Below, piece by piece: positions 46,001-59,005 of a stretch of DNA of 64,000 bases. Each line of letters begins with the position of its first letter. Position 1 is the first letter of the stretch. The notes under the pieces were generated by a model. That model ran no database searches. It was not told the origin of the DNA and saw only the letters and a program-made list of their open reading frames with translations. Origin of the DNA: Malus domestica. Its lineage: Eukaryota > Streptophyta > Magnoliopsida > Rosales > Rosaceae. The stretch covers positions 2,053,501-2,117,500 of the forward strand of contig NC_091673.1 of NCBI RefSeq assembly GCF_042453785.1. The letters are read 5' to 3'. A program made the position numbers and the translations under genes.

Positions 46001-47175
46001 AAGTTGGTCTAGGACTCTAGGTTAGTAGCTGAAGACTGAAGTGGACCACTTGTTTGAGAATTTGACAACTGAGGGGCCGTTCTAAACTTCTAAACCATCA
46101 AAAGCATTTTATAATACTGATTAAAAAACACTTATACTCGTAAACGGTTGTATTAGAAGGAAAAGACATGGATCTTCAAGGATTTAGGAGGAATTCTTCT
46201 TCAAGATATCTGTTTATGGAACTTCGTGACCGTTAACGAAACCGTTCGTATTCAAAAATTAATATTTAAAGATAATTTCTACAAAAAAGAAAACAAAAAG
46301 ATCTTGTAATCATTGAATAGTATAAAAGTAAATGTTTGGTATTGATAAAAATATTATGAATCGTCTATTTATATATTATATTTGATTTACTAAACAACTT
46401 TAATTTCAATTGATTGTTTGCACATATGATCTTTATATATTAATTTTTAATATAAACAGTTATGATTATTAGCACGAAGTTCTGTGAATCGATCACAAAG
46501 TATCTTGAGGAGAAAATCCTCCTCAAATTAAGGAGTTAAGCTTTTTTATTATTAAACACTGTTTAAGTGTTTCTTTTTCAAAAAGTGCTTTTATGACACT
46601 AAAAGCATGTGTTGGTTGCCATAAAACACTTTGAACCCTACTATAAGCATTCACAAACAGACCATTAGCAAAAGTTCAAGCATTGCATAAAGAATCACTT
46701 GTCTCGTGTAGCAAGTAAATAATTTTAAGTTTTTTTTATTAACGTAATTAGAAACACTTTCAGTTATGTTTTTAATCATTATGGACGAAACATGAGATAA
46801 TCCCACATGCTTTAGGTGATTTTGTGCGAAATGATTAATGAAATTAATCAAGATTATGCATCAATCAGTGACAAGATATTTCATCAATACTAAAGTACTT
46901 TCTTGGAATGTTGTGGGGCTACTTGATTAGTGTGAGTGGATGTGGTCCGTGTCCATTGATTTGATGATGATGAAGAATCGCGTGGGTTCGGGATTTCTCT
47001 ACCGAATCGATAAGAGAACGGGATAATTGAGATTATAATAATAATCATAATATTATTATAATAATAATAATTAGTAGTTGATGTTCTATTCGTAACAAAA
47101 AGTACGATATTCAGTGATACGAAAAAGAATACGTACATATAGGAGGGTAGGGGTCATTTAATATGGACCTCAATA
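43045..47175. other. Gene-poor region
   Basis: No supported gene. 44400-45350 is less AT-rich than its surroundings, reads like old transcribed sequence, and ends near ATAAAATTCCTCCTTGACC plus AAAAAGAAAAA, a phrase that reminds me of the 3' end of plant LINEs. A further A-rich end follows AATAAATATT at about 45780-45840. Short open frames there (for example 44450-44686) have no recognisable domain. Around 46.1 and 46.6 kb are AAGTGCTT-type MITE traces. Confidence 0.4.
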
Positions 47176-47180
47176 AAAAT

Positions 47181-47721
47181 TGTTGAAATGTCCCACATCG
47201 ACCGTATCAATGACAAAAAGAAGAGTTTAAATATCATAATCCTACTCCAACTAATACCGACGCATTTTGTATTAAAATCTCACACCTGACTGATTGAGCA
47301 GGTGGCCAAGTGGGGACAGTATCGGTATTGTTGGAGTGGGCACATGGCCCGTCTACCTGAAATTTAAGATGGTATCAGAGCCAGGGAGCGAGCCCGTACC
47401 GTATTGCCAAGTGATGGGTGGGTCCCCTTGGCCCCGCACGATGATGGTGGGTCCCTTGGCTCTACGTGATTGTCGATGTGTGGATCTCTCACGTGTGACC
47501 TGCTAATTGGGTCCCACGTGAGGGGGCGTGTTGAAATGTCTCATATCGACCATATCAATGACAAAAAGAAGAGTTTAAATACCCTAATCCCACTCCAACT
47601 AATACCGAGGCCTTTTGTGATAAAACCTCACACCTGACGGATTGTGCATGTGGTAAAGTTGGGGATAATATTGGTGTTGTTAGAAGTGGACCGTATGACC
47701 CGTCTCTCTGATATTTCTACA
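47181..47721 (+). mobile_element. TRIM retrotransposon (complete, non-coding)
   Basis: 5' LTR 47181-47369 and 3' LTR 47529-47721, both beginning TGTTGAAATGTC; the 3' LTR ends TTTCTACA. The primer binding site TGGTATCAGAGCC begins at 47370 and matches the 3' end of initiator tRNA-Met; a purine-rich GTGAGGGGGCG precedes the 3' LTR. The internal part is only about 160 bp with no coding capacity, which fits a terminal-repeat retrotransposon in miniature. The target duplication AAAAT is exact (47176-47180 and 47722-47726). The 5S-like internal promoter of Cassandra elements was not seen. Confidence 0.88.
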
Positions 47722-47726
47722 AAAAT

Positions 47727-49141
47727 TTTGTCAAGAATTTCAACGTGATCAAAGAGAAAAAGAACTTTTCATGCTACCAAATTACAAAATTGTACTATCC
47801 TCAAAAGTAAGATATGTGATTGCATCGGAGTTCCTCAAACCAAATCATTTGTTGCTCTAAACCAAATAATTTGATGATCTAAAATGACAGTCCCAATCGT
47901 GCCAGCCTATGAGCGACCTTGTTTGCCTCCCGTCGAGTACGAGAGAGCTTGGTTTGAATGAAAATAGGAAGAATAATCCAGCTGGTGGTACTGCTACAAA
48001 ATAATACTGCGTTTTTGGGAATATTTGCTTTTGAGTTCTTCCACATCAACTATGAAACTACAGCGTTTTGGGACATTTCATTATCAAGACATGGCTCCAC
48101 CTGTGACTTCGTCCAACCCATCCCTTTGTTGTACACTACATACCCCTACATGGAACATGGTGCATGTATTTCTATTGTTTTGTTTATTGATACGAGATAT
48201 TTGACTTCCGAATTCCCTTCAAAATAATCGAGATTGTTGACTTCAAAACTTCCTCCACCAGCCCCTTCCTTTGTTGTACGCACCTCCATCGTACATGCAT
48301 TTCTTTGTTTCGTTTCTTTTCTATCGATCAACGACGGAGTGTGTGTAAAATTTAACTTTAGAACCTCCTCTAACATGAGGGTAATTTCAGCAAGGTCACA
48401 TGATTAAGAAACTCTTACACCAGATGAGAATGTCAAGTGATACCAAAATACAAAAAAAGTCATATGCTTTTGCGAGAGTTGTTTCACAAATGGCGTGATC
48501 GGATATTCCTCGACAGTTTTATACATCAAACAGTATCAAGACCTTGTTTAATAGGCTCCTCCTTTTTCTTAGTATATATTTTTTTCTACCCCAAAAGTTT
48601 AGGCTTTGTTAAATTAACGTCACGGGATTCACAAACCTGTGATGTGCGATCGGACGAAGTGGCCCAAGGTTGTGCTCCCCTTGCACATAATCCACCCACG
48701 CACTTGCATTCTTGATTTGTATTTTTATTCGAGTTCATGAACATATAAGGGCCAACGGGGTCCGCCAACCTTACTTCCTTCGACTTCGGTTTGCTACCGG
48801 CTCCAACAACCGAACAGCGTAACGACGACGAATGCGCTCCCTCCTCCCTCACATGTTTCTATCGTTACGAAATTATCACATCAATTTGTTATGAAATGAG
48901 TGCACGATGTGATTGATGTTTTAAGAATAAAATATTATATATATATATATATATATACATAATTTAACGTGTTACAACATAAATAAAATATTAAAATCAG
49001 TACAACCGTTGGGGACATTATGATTTGAGACTTCAAGGAGACTTGAGAGCTTCATTTGGGCAAAAGAAAGAACCAGTCGTTGTCGCCTCTCTAAATATTT
49101 ACCCAAAAAGCAACACGCTTCATTTTTTATGTGCCCTAACG

Positions 49142-49209
<68 letters not shown>

Positions 49210-50193
49210 TTTCTTAGGAACATGATGGTCGCATAGACAATTTGGACATGAAAAGGGCAGAGATTTCCCAGCCTGTCCCATGCTCGTACCATATGGTTCA
49301 GATTTCATATTCTTTCAACCTAATCAATAACAGCCTAGATCCCCGACAGCCATATCGATGTCGCATTTCGAGGAAGAAGTGGGATCGAAATTTGCCTTCT
49401 GTGGTTTTCATATTTTAAACAATTAATTTAATTTTATCATCACAAAATGCAAATGATGCTTCGATTGCCTGTGGCTGGGAAGAACAAGGCTTCCGTTTGT
49501 TAGGTCAAGATTTGTTGTAAGATCACATACAGACCGACTACACTGTCACGGTTGTGTTATATTGCTCCTGATCATGAACGGCATTGCAACAATGTATCTG
49601 GTCCATCTAAGTTGCTTACAAGATTTTTGCCGAGAAGTTATTTTAATTGGAAGGAATTGTGGTCCCTTTTCTTTCTTTTTTCTTCAAAAAAGAAATAGAA
49701 TATGTTTTAATAACCGAAATCAAAGACCCATCAGCGGTTTTATCTCCTATGTTAATTTAATTTTCAGTCACATGCAGGAAGTCGTCATGGGCAATTGGGT
49801 ATGGATAGGTTCCCACATGCAAACATGTAAATTTGTAACACTCTTTGCTTACTCAAGTTTGACAGCACTACGAGAAAAAACTCACCTATCTCATGTTGCA
49901 TGCCGCTTTCTGTTTCATGCAAGTTTCTCTCTGCCATTGGTGCGCTTGACCAATTAGGGAGTCCAAATATAACCGGGTTAAATCCAACCGGAGCAATTTC
50001 ACCGCAGTTATACTATGAATATACTGGGAGCCATTAGGGTTTTTTTTTTTTTTTTTTTTTTTTACAAGGAGCTGGTTATTAACAAGAGGGATGAAAAGAA
50101 AGTTACGATTACAGTACAATAGCCTTGCAAGCTATCCAGAAGAATAATATGTTACAGCAAAGTGAAAATCCGATCCGGCGATGGCGTGCGAAA
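47727..50193. other. Gene-poor region upstream of the unassigned fragment
   Basis: No gene supported. Simple repeats: (AT)n at about 48937-48957, (TA)n then (TTA)n at about 49145-49210, and poly-T at 50039-50063. Confidence 0.5.
49145..49210. repeat. (TA)n-(TTA)n compound microsatellite
   Basis: About 17 TA units followed by about 9 TTA units. Confidence 0.95.
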
Positions 50194-50621
50194 TCACCTT
50201 TTTTTACTTGTGTGAAAGCGTTGTGTATATTTCTCCTTGACACTTTCTAAGTACTGTTCAACTACAATTGCACCCATCTTTGATAAGCTCTCCTGGTCAC
50301 CATCAGTGTCTTGATCCAAATGCAACAACTGAAATGGCCAAAACATGTCGATTTCCGTGTCGTCAACTTTAGCTCGATGTAGCTTTGTGTCCCGAGGCAG
50401 ATGATCCACCAAGCCAAAACCAACCACAAGTTTGGCACCTCGGATACTATTTGTTGGTGATGTCTGATCAAATGTGGGTGTAAAAGAATGTAGATAAAAG
50501 GCCAGATCCGCTGGCTTTTATATGGTGATAATGCTGCCCGACCTTTACTGTTTTCTGCGGCAGGTAGCAAGTCGGACATTGCGACCACATTAATTCTAAG
50601 TCTCTCCGAAGCAAGCGCCAC
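50194..50621 (-). pseudogene. Unrecognised coding fragment with a frameshift
   Basis: Two overlapping minus-strand frames read as one protein-like piece if a 1-2 nt shift is allowed near 50520. The first part has ERLRINVVAMSDLLPAAENS and ALSPYK; the second continues PADLAFYLHSFTPTFDQTSP, KLVVGFGLVDHLPRDTKLH and EIDMFWPFQLLHLDQD, ending YTQRFHTSKKR and a stop. Composition and length look like real coding sequence, but I do not recognise the family. It lies about 65 bp downstream of the DEAH helicase stop codon on the same strand, so it may be a gene fragment moved next to it or an alternative last exon of something else. No start or upstream exons were found. Confidence 0.45.
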
Positions 50622-50685
50622 AAGTTGTGCTCACCGCTCTCTCATACAGTCCTTTTTCGAGAGGGAAAATCGGCAAATAGTTGAT

Positions 50686-53600
50686 TTAATTGTGGTCCTT
50701 TTTGCTTCTCTTTAACATCATTGACATGTGATTGATGTCCTCATGGCCCATTTGTGTTCCACTCACCAGCCACTGAATGGCCTCCGCTGCCGCATCTTTT
50801 TCTGCACTCTTCTTGTTGTTACATGGGTGGCCCATAATTTGCATTCCGTTAAACTCCACTGTAGCTCGGAACTGGCTGTTCTTCAGTTGCATAGTTTTGT
50901 AGGTAGGAGCGTTGTATCCTGCTCGTGTGAGCAATGTCTGGAGCTGACTCTTAGAATTGTCACCCCCGGGTCCACTTTCAGTTCTTGAAACCAAGGCTGG
51001 CTGTGCTGCCACCACAGATGGCTTTGACTTTGAGAGTGCAAGGACCTGGCGGCCAAATACAAATCTACCTTCGCCTTGATCCTCCGAAAGCAGGAACCGC
51101 ATTGCAGAAAGAAGTTCATGGTAACTGTGTGTGTCCATCCTGGGGTTCAGTAGCTGTTCAGGATTCACAATATTCGACATTAGCCAGAGGTAACATGCAG
51201 AGAAAATATATTCAAACCTCACATCAACTGCAACTGGGAAAGTAAATTAGAAAGAGACCCGAAATAATAAAATATATATTTATACATAATAAATAAGTAA
51301 ACTATAAGAACAGAAACAAGGTCAAAACTTAGGAGAAACTAAGTTCGTAATAGCTTCACTTACTTTGATTTGAATTAACTGGTCAAGTTCCCCTTTTAAG
51401 CATTGATACATTTCTGCTACAGCAGGCTTCATGAAGAATTCCAAATATCCTCCCAGCATTTTCAAGTGTCCATCCTACAAGAACAGGAAATAAATCACAC
51501 TATATCACTAAATAAGGAGCAATAACGATAACAGAAAACAGACATAATCGAGCATGCATAAGTATGTCCCCACTCCCACAATCAGAAAATAAGTTACTTG
51601 ACACATCCAGAAAACAACAGAAACGAAATACGTACGGTATCCCCTTTCGAAAAACTTCCACCAAATAGGAGGAGCACTGAGTCAGACACAGCTGTTGAAT
51701 CCCGTAGGAAAACAGAGTTCACCTTTATCTTCTCATTGAAAACCAGCCACGGATATGGAATTTTGGAATCCCTAGCATTGACAGAGTTCTAAACAAATGA
51801 AAAAGAACATGAGATTAAATAGAAACAGAATTGGGGCCATATTTTTCTTAAATCTAATGCACAAGAATGCTTACCGAGTATAGCAGCACCTGCCCATCCT
51901 CCATTGTTTTCAGTGAAAATGACTTCTCATTGTGCTGCATATCAAATTATGCAAGTCCTCAAGAAAATTATACAAGAATTCAATCATGCTTATGTGTATC
52001 GGAGAAATCATACACATGAACTCACCAACAAACACTGAAACTGATAAAGCAATTTCAGTTACATTCGTATGGCTAACTTAACTTTCTTCCCAATTTGATT
52101 AGTAAGACATGGGTTAATCATGAGATAACCATCATGAATCCAACAGAGGGAGGAGAGTGACAGCATAAATTTTTTAGAGAAGTGAACAGCTTATATCTTG
52201 CTTAATTATAATCGGAAGGAAAAGAAAATGGATCTGTGCTTACCACAACAGAGCAGATTCCAGGATACAGGCCACAGCAAATAACTGCACGGACGAGATG
52301 CTCATCATAACTCCATGCGTTATGAGTGGTGGTGTTGGCATCAACAAGATCAGTATCCCTAAGCAAAGAGAAGAACTCCTTCCTAAGGGAATCAATAGCT
52401 TTCATCGATTGTGCTGAAAGAAAATTCTTCCAGCAATAGTCATATCCAGCAAAGTCTCTTTCAGCAACCTTCCAGCCCTCATAGGCCCGCACAAGTGCAA
52501 GGTGATCACTATTATCTCGGGAAAACTGAGATTTTGCAGCCTCAGCAAGCTACAAAGACAAACAAATACAATAACCTTAAATTGTTTCCAATGATAATGA
52601 CACAGTGGCAAATTATAAATCTGATGCAACTTTACGATCTTGCACCTCCACCCAAAAAGACTAAAACAAACTTCAGCCAACAAAGCATTTATCTCAATTT
52701 GCCTCCACTCCAGTTCTGTCCAAGAAATAAAGAGCATGATAGATATAATGAGAATGGAGAGTGGCTTACGTCTTTCTTGTCAAATGGTGTTAGGAAAGGA
52801 TCTCTGACACTAAGCCCAGAAACAATAGTCAAAACTGGATCCAGGCAGTTGAAAATGGCGCCTAGCAAGAGCATCTTTCCAAGTTTTGGCTCCACAGGAA
52901 GCATAGTTAGATAGCGTCCTGTCAAGTGATTTCGACTTTATGACTTTCAAATTTAATCTCTCAGCCATTACAAAGAGTTGCAAGCATCACAGTGCATAAT
53001 TGAAATAATACATATCTTCCCACCTAAAACAGTCAGATTCTCTTTCTCATCCAAGGCCCCAGTGATCTTTAAATACTCTATGGCGTTTTGCACCTGTAAA
53101 AGATATCAAGAGACAAAATGTGAATTGCAGACAAGCAGCAAAATGTGAGTGAGAATAAGCACAACATAATTTCAGGAGGAACAATTTGGGGTAAGCCTTG
53201 AGCTGCACGTGTGCAGGGTGCAACTAAAACACCATATGCCACTAAGATATCATGACAGACATTAATAAGCATCTGCACTAAATGCTAAGGAATTAACAAG
53301 CTTAATTAGCGCAAGAAAGTAGAGCTACAATGAAAAGCAAATTACAGCTATTCTCAATAAGCTTTTCAGCAACAAAAAATTGTGCAACTGAAGATTTAAG
53401 TTAAAATAATATTAGGTAGATAAATATAAGATAGACTTTTACCGCAAGTAACTCTGGTGACTGCAGAGCCCTAGATAAGAACTCAGAAATGCTTCCGAGG
53501 TTTAAACTTTTTATTTGCAGACACAGAGACTGCAGAGGTGTCCTCAAAATCTCTGGTAACTGATACTCTGCAAATGCGTCATACACACATCTAGGATAGA

Positions 53601-56600
53601 GATGATAACATTCCCCGGGCTGGACACGTCCTGCTCTTCCTCTTCTCTATAATATATAAGCAGAGAGGAGCGTAATTAATCAAGGTAACAGACTGAAACT
53701 TGAAATGTACTGAACATTAAGGAAAATCAAAGTGGCCCACATGAAATCACATAAGCATGCACACACATATAGAAAGAACAACATGTAAATAAGCGTTTAT
53801 AGCCTGTCGCCCCTGTTGGGTGTTTAGTGTTTACACAGAAACTCTAATGATCTCAAGAGAATTATAAAGTAAAAATGTTAATTTAATGGAAATTGTAATT
53901 ACAAAAATAATTTCTGCTACTCATTCTACCACACATGCATGCACACAATGATGTAGGTCAACAACCGAGGAATAGATTTCATCTAAGAGACAAAAATCTT
54001 CAGCCAGAACACATCCTTACTTGTTGGGCAGAAACCTTGGAAATCCAGGAAGGAAGTAAACAAGGAGTATTATTCAGTGCGTCATATGAAGTCTCTTTTG
54101 CCTTTCCACAATCAAGTACAAAAACAACATCATTAATCGTGATGCTTGTCTCAGCAATATTAGTAGCCAGCACTATTTTCCTCACTCCATCCTCAGGCTC
54201 ATCAAATATTAACCTCTGCATGCAGTCAACATGGAAATGATAAAAAAAAAGAAGAGAAACCACCATATGAAACTGGCCTAGAAAGTAGATTTGGTAGTAA
54301 TTCTTTCATTCAATAAAGGTGAAGACAAATTATGGCAGTAGTAATTAATTAATTACCATTAACTAAAATAAATGCCTGAACAGCATACTACAAGCATACG
54401 CAAATAAATTATGCTAGAGATAGTACAATTATCAGGGCATTAAAAAATTACCTGCTCAGTACTCGCCATAGAACCATGGCATGCTAGTAACAAGACTCGG
54501 CTTGGATCACCTAATAGAGGATTGGCATGTAACTTTTCCTTCAGAGAATTGATGTCATCCCACCCAGTCATAAAAACTAGAATGGCACCTGGCTTTTCAC
54601 TCTCACAGATATTGCACAAGAGATACTCGATGAGATAAAAACCAATACCATCAGGATTCCAACATGCTAGAGACTCCTGAGTCTGTAGACTATACCCCTT
54701 AAAATTGGCTGCTTTAAGTGCATCCTGAATACATTACATGAGGGCAAAAATGAGAAGACAGAAAATGAAAAAGAACAAAACCATTTATGCAGTAACTTGT
54801 ATACCTCAACAACAAAAGCAATTTGGCTTTTCCTCTTTCTTGGTGCCTGTTTGCTCATTTTCCACATCTTATCTTGACCATAATCATCAATCTGATTGTA
54901 TGGAGTTAATTTGCAGCCCGTAATTTCCAGAACATCCTCCAGAAAATGAGTTTGAACTGGATATGTAAAACCCTAGTTTAGAGGGAAAGCAACAAAGATA
55001 GACAAACCATATCAAACATTAATATCTATCTCCACAATCGTCATTAAGACTTCCCTCATGAAACAAACAGAAATATGCATTAATGCATAACACCCCTCAA
55101 ATATAAAAGGTAATACACATTGTTAACGGAAATGCACTGGAATTTTAAACTTACTGGAACATGAATTATCTGAGCTCTACCAAAGTAGGATGAGAAAAGC
55201 TCAGAATCTAGGGTTGCACTCATCAAAATCAGCCTCAGTTCTGGTCGCCGAGGAAGGAGATCCTTGAGAACAATAAGCAGAAAATCTGGCATCAAATTAT
55301 TACAGTGAGAAATCACCCTTCATATTGAAAACTTGAAGCCTTGATCTAGCTCTAATTTACCTTCATTCATTCCACGTTCATGAATTTCATCAACAATCAC
55401 ATGAGTTACACCTTTCAAATTTCTATCAACTAGCAATCTTCTCAACAAAATGCCAGTGGTGCAAAAGAGAAGGCGAGTGTCCCTCCCCTTCATACCTTCT
55501 AAGCGAACCTTATACCCAACCTAAGACCAAAGGAATGCAAGGAAAAGGTTAAAAGAAAAAGAAAACATCAGAGGTTCTTTTTATCTGAAGGGTAATAATT
55601 TGATCAAGTATCTGAGGAAACTCACCGAGTCACCCAATTTCTCCCCTCTCTCTGAAGCAACTCTTTCAGAAACAGACATAGCAGATATTCGTCTAGGCTG
55701 TGTACATATAATACTACAAACAGCTCCACGAACAGCTTCTATCTCAGATTCTAAAATGAATTGTGGAATTTGAGTAGTCTTGCCACAGCCAGTTTCACCT
55801 GATATGATAACAACCTACAAGTACAAAAGTGCCAAAAAATTATTATATTGCCATGTTACAGACCACCTTTGCATAATTGAACTAAAATAATTGCGTGATT
55901 CAGCATGTATCCATATCTACTACCTTACCTTTGAAAACAACCCAAAAGAAAGACAACGACTTAAGAGAGAAAAAAGCTGACCATCAACACAGGCCAACTA
56001 CCGAATTGTAAAACTACGACCAAAGTCAGAACAAACGTCTCACATGAATTTTCCTGAAAATTTAATTACTAACCTGATCTCGTGAAATTGCTGCCAATAA
56101 TGCATCCTTCTCTTTATAAGCAGGAAGACTTCTGCGAAGTTCAAGCATTTTTCTACCTTGAGGAGATTCCTGAAAGAAAAAAAATATTACAAATACATAG
56201 AACAAAACACATGAGTCATCGTATGAGTTATAACTGAATGCAGTCAATCATGCAGAGCAATATGCCAAGGTAAGACAAACCTGCCAAGCTTGTTGCTTAT
56301 CACGCATCTGCGTACTTGTCCGCCAAAGAAGCTTTTCCATAACACCCTTACTTGACGCGAATGATTCTGGTTGCTCAAAAAGCCCTTCATCAGTAGCAAT
56401 GCTGCCACTACTGTTTGATATCGAAAAGGAAAGATCTTCCTTTGTCCTAGACTTCTGGGAAAGGAACTCTCCAAGATATCCCTCAACTCTCCTCAGCAAC
56501 CCATGAGGCAAGGTCACCTTTCAAATTTAAAAACCTTCACTTAAGAACCGTGTAGAAAGAAGTACAAAGAACTCACACATTAAAAACATCATGAGGTGGA

Positions 56601-58165
56601 GGGAAGCTGTCCTAAACTCCTAGCTAATCCATTGTTACATTTTCATATAAGTAAACTAATCCGTTGGGACAAATTAAAATAAGAAACATGAAGTCAAGAA
56701 ATAAGGGTTATCAACAAAGGGAATCACCATTAGCACTGGAACTCAGTAAATTAAAGGCAGTATAGATGGCTGTCAACTTCAAGAGTACAATAAACAGAAA
56801 CTTCAACTTTAAGGAAAACAAAACGATCAGAATTACCTCTCTCTGAGGGCGCCTATCATCCAGATCAAATCTGTAGTTTGGCAGTGGGACCTTACTAAAA
56901 ACAGCAACTTTCGAATATAGATGGCTGTCAAAAATGCGTACGGTCAGACTTCTATAAAGTTATCGAAACACTTACATGCTGACAAAAACCAAAGATACCT
57001 ATAAAGCCCCATTCTGCTTGCCAAAGCAGCTATTTTCTCAAAGTCGCATCTATCTTTTTTCTCCCTCGTAACCAATTCTTGCTTCTCCTTGTCACGTAAC
57101 AGCGTGGTAAATTTCCGTTCCCACTCATTATCAGATGAGTAAGGACTCTGTGTCTGCAATATTCAGATAAACAAATACCATAAGCATTTATATATGTTAC
57201 ACCTTTCAACTGGATAGAAATCTCCGTAAACATCATGCCTTGATGCCTTAATAAACAGTCATAATGGTACGCCTTGGATTAACTTAAGAGGTAAGGGCTT
57301 GAAAAGGCTAAATTAGACACAGTATGCATTTCGAGCCATTAGCAGTTGATAAGAACTTCATACAGGGTAAAGGAAGACACTCCATCATATACTGTTTCCA
57401 TAATGAGAGGAAAATGAGGTTGCAAAACTCCTCATTCCAACCGGCTAAAATGACTTGCTTATCGGTAAATGCGGACTTGAAATGCCTTTGAGTATGCAAC
57501 GGGAAGCAGTAAAAATGAAATTGATAGACTGAAGCAGCTTCGCATTGAGCTGCTAACCTGAACTCCACAAAATCTCTCCACTACTTTCCAATCACCATCC
57601 GCAACCTAATCGCATTAAGCTTCTCATAAACTGCCAGCAATGCATATCGAAAATCGACATAGCATTTCACATCACACTAAGTAAACGACTCAATCAACAA
57701 CCAAATTAAAAGCTAACATTGAAACACTCAACTACTACCACTTCAGAACTTCAGAGTCTGAGGCCTAATTGAAACCAAATTACCAATTCACACTCAGTAA
57801 ACGCGCGGATTCCCCAATTAACAACTCTAAGCGCGCACACAATTCACATATAAAAACCTCACCGGATACGACGGCAACTGAACTTCGCGATCGGAGCCTT
57901 CCTCGGAAACGCCGTCGTCGTAAGCAGAAGAGTGCTGAAGCTTGGGCTTCTGAAAATGCTGCTGCTGCTGCTGCTGATTCTGGTAGTACGCCAGAGCACC
58001 AATGGTGCTGCTCCTCTGGTTAAGAGCAGCAGCAGTCTGGTTGTCGCGGAGCTTGGAGCCGACTGAAGTAGGGGAGGTGTAATTGGGGGTGGTGATGGCG
58101 GAGCGGGGGCGGTGGTGGGGAGGGACGTAGACGGAGCCGTACGAGGAAGGAGGCCGGTCCTTCAT
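50686..58165 (-). CDS. DEAH-box RNA helicase with C-terminal dsRBD (DExH3/DExH5-like)
   Basis: ATP-dependent RNA helicase of the DHX36/DHX9-like plant group. Twenty coding exons in gene order: 58165..57863, 57605..57558, 57153..56999, 56924..56837, 56517..56281, 56169..56074, 55814..55626, 55520..55361, 55285..55155, 54972..54805, 54724..54452, 54215..54021, 53646..53443, 53093..53024, 52918..52770, 52549..52244, 51934..51875, 51788..51636, 51474..51364, 51153..50686; 1187 residues, no break. Motifs: [11 protein letters not shown], Ia [24 protein letters not shown]-region [32 protein letters not shown] (across exons 12/13); then the HA2 and OB-fold region, and a double-stranded RNA binding domain ([20 protein letters not shown] ... 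[13 protein letters not shown]). The N-terminus [19 protein letters not shown] and a Gln run are typical of this subgroup. The start ATG is the first in its frame; 54 open codons without ATG precede it. Confidence 0.95.
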
Positions 58166-59005
58166 CGCCAGGAGTGAGGTTTTGGAGGAGGAGGCAATCG
58201 GTTTGGGAGGTGAAGGCGACGGCGACGACGCGTATGGGAATTGCAGAGACGGAGGAGATGGGTGGAGGAGGAGGAGGAAAGCAGAGGGAATGCAAGGTGA
58301 GGCAGAAAAGTGGCGTCGTGTTCGAGATCAGAGAAATGTCCGAATGAGTCTCCCCTCCGGAAGCGAAGAGTTGAGTGTACTTCGAGTTCGCACGTCAGCG
58401 CTGCACTTTCGGCTTTAAACTGCATCTTTTCAAGATAAACGCTTTCCGTATTCTGGTATTTACAGTTTTCTTATTTTTATTTAAAAACAAAAAACAAAAT
58501 TAAATTCCCTCTGTGCCCGAATTTTTCAAGAAAATGTACATGCGTTTTCAGTTTTCCTAATAAAAATAATTTTAGATGACAAATTATGTGCAAGGTAAAG
58601 ATGGGTATGCTGTCTTTAGGTACTCGCGTAGTTTTTATTTGTGCGTAAGAAAATTGATAAATTTAGAGTAATTATGATATTCGCGTCGGTTTTAAGAAAA
58701 TAAGTTGCTAATGTCGTCGAAAAATGTAATCGTGGGAGAGAAGTGCATGACGACTTTTTAAGTGTCGATAATAATTCTCTTGAGAGAAATGTCAAAAAAT
58801 AAGTTACGTTCGGCAAAACATATCCTTTTATCACCGGTCTTATTCAAGCCCTCGAGTCTTCTAACGGGAAAAAAAAGAAATCAAAAACTTTTACTCAGCA
58901 TACATGAGCTAATACCGAAAAAGAAACTGCTGTAAATTACACCCGTCTCGAGTTTCAAACTCCAAGGAGAGGAATGAGTTGCCTCAGACTCCGGCTTCTG
59001 GAGGC
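58166..59005. other. Helicase leader/promoter and aldolase 3' flank
   Basis: 58166-58425 is GC-rich and presumably the helicase 5' UTR and core promoter; 58430-59005 is AT-rich with no feature that I can name. Confidence 0.5.

Noticed and set aside
47181-47721. Cassandra-type TRIM
   Set aside because: Size and primer site fit, but the 5S rRNA-like promoter motifs that define Cassandra LTRs are not visible.
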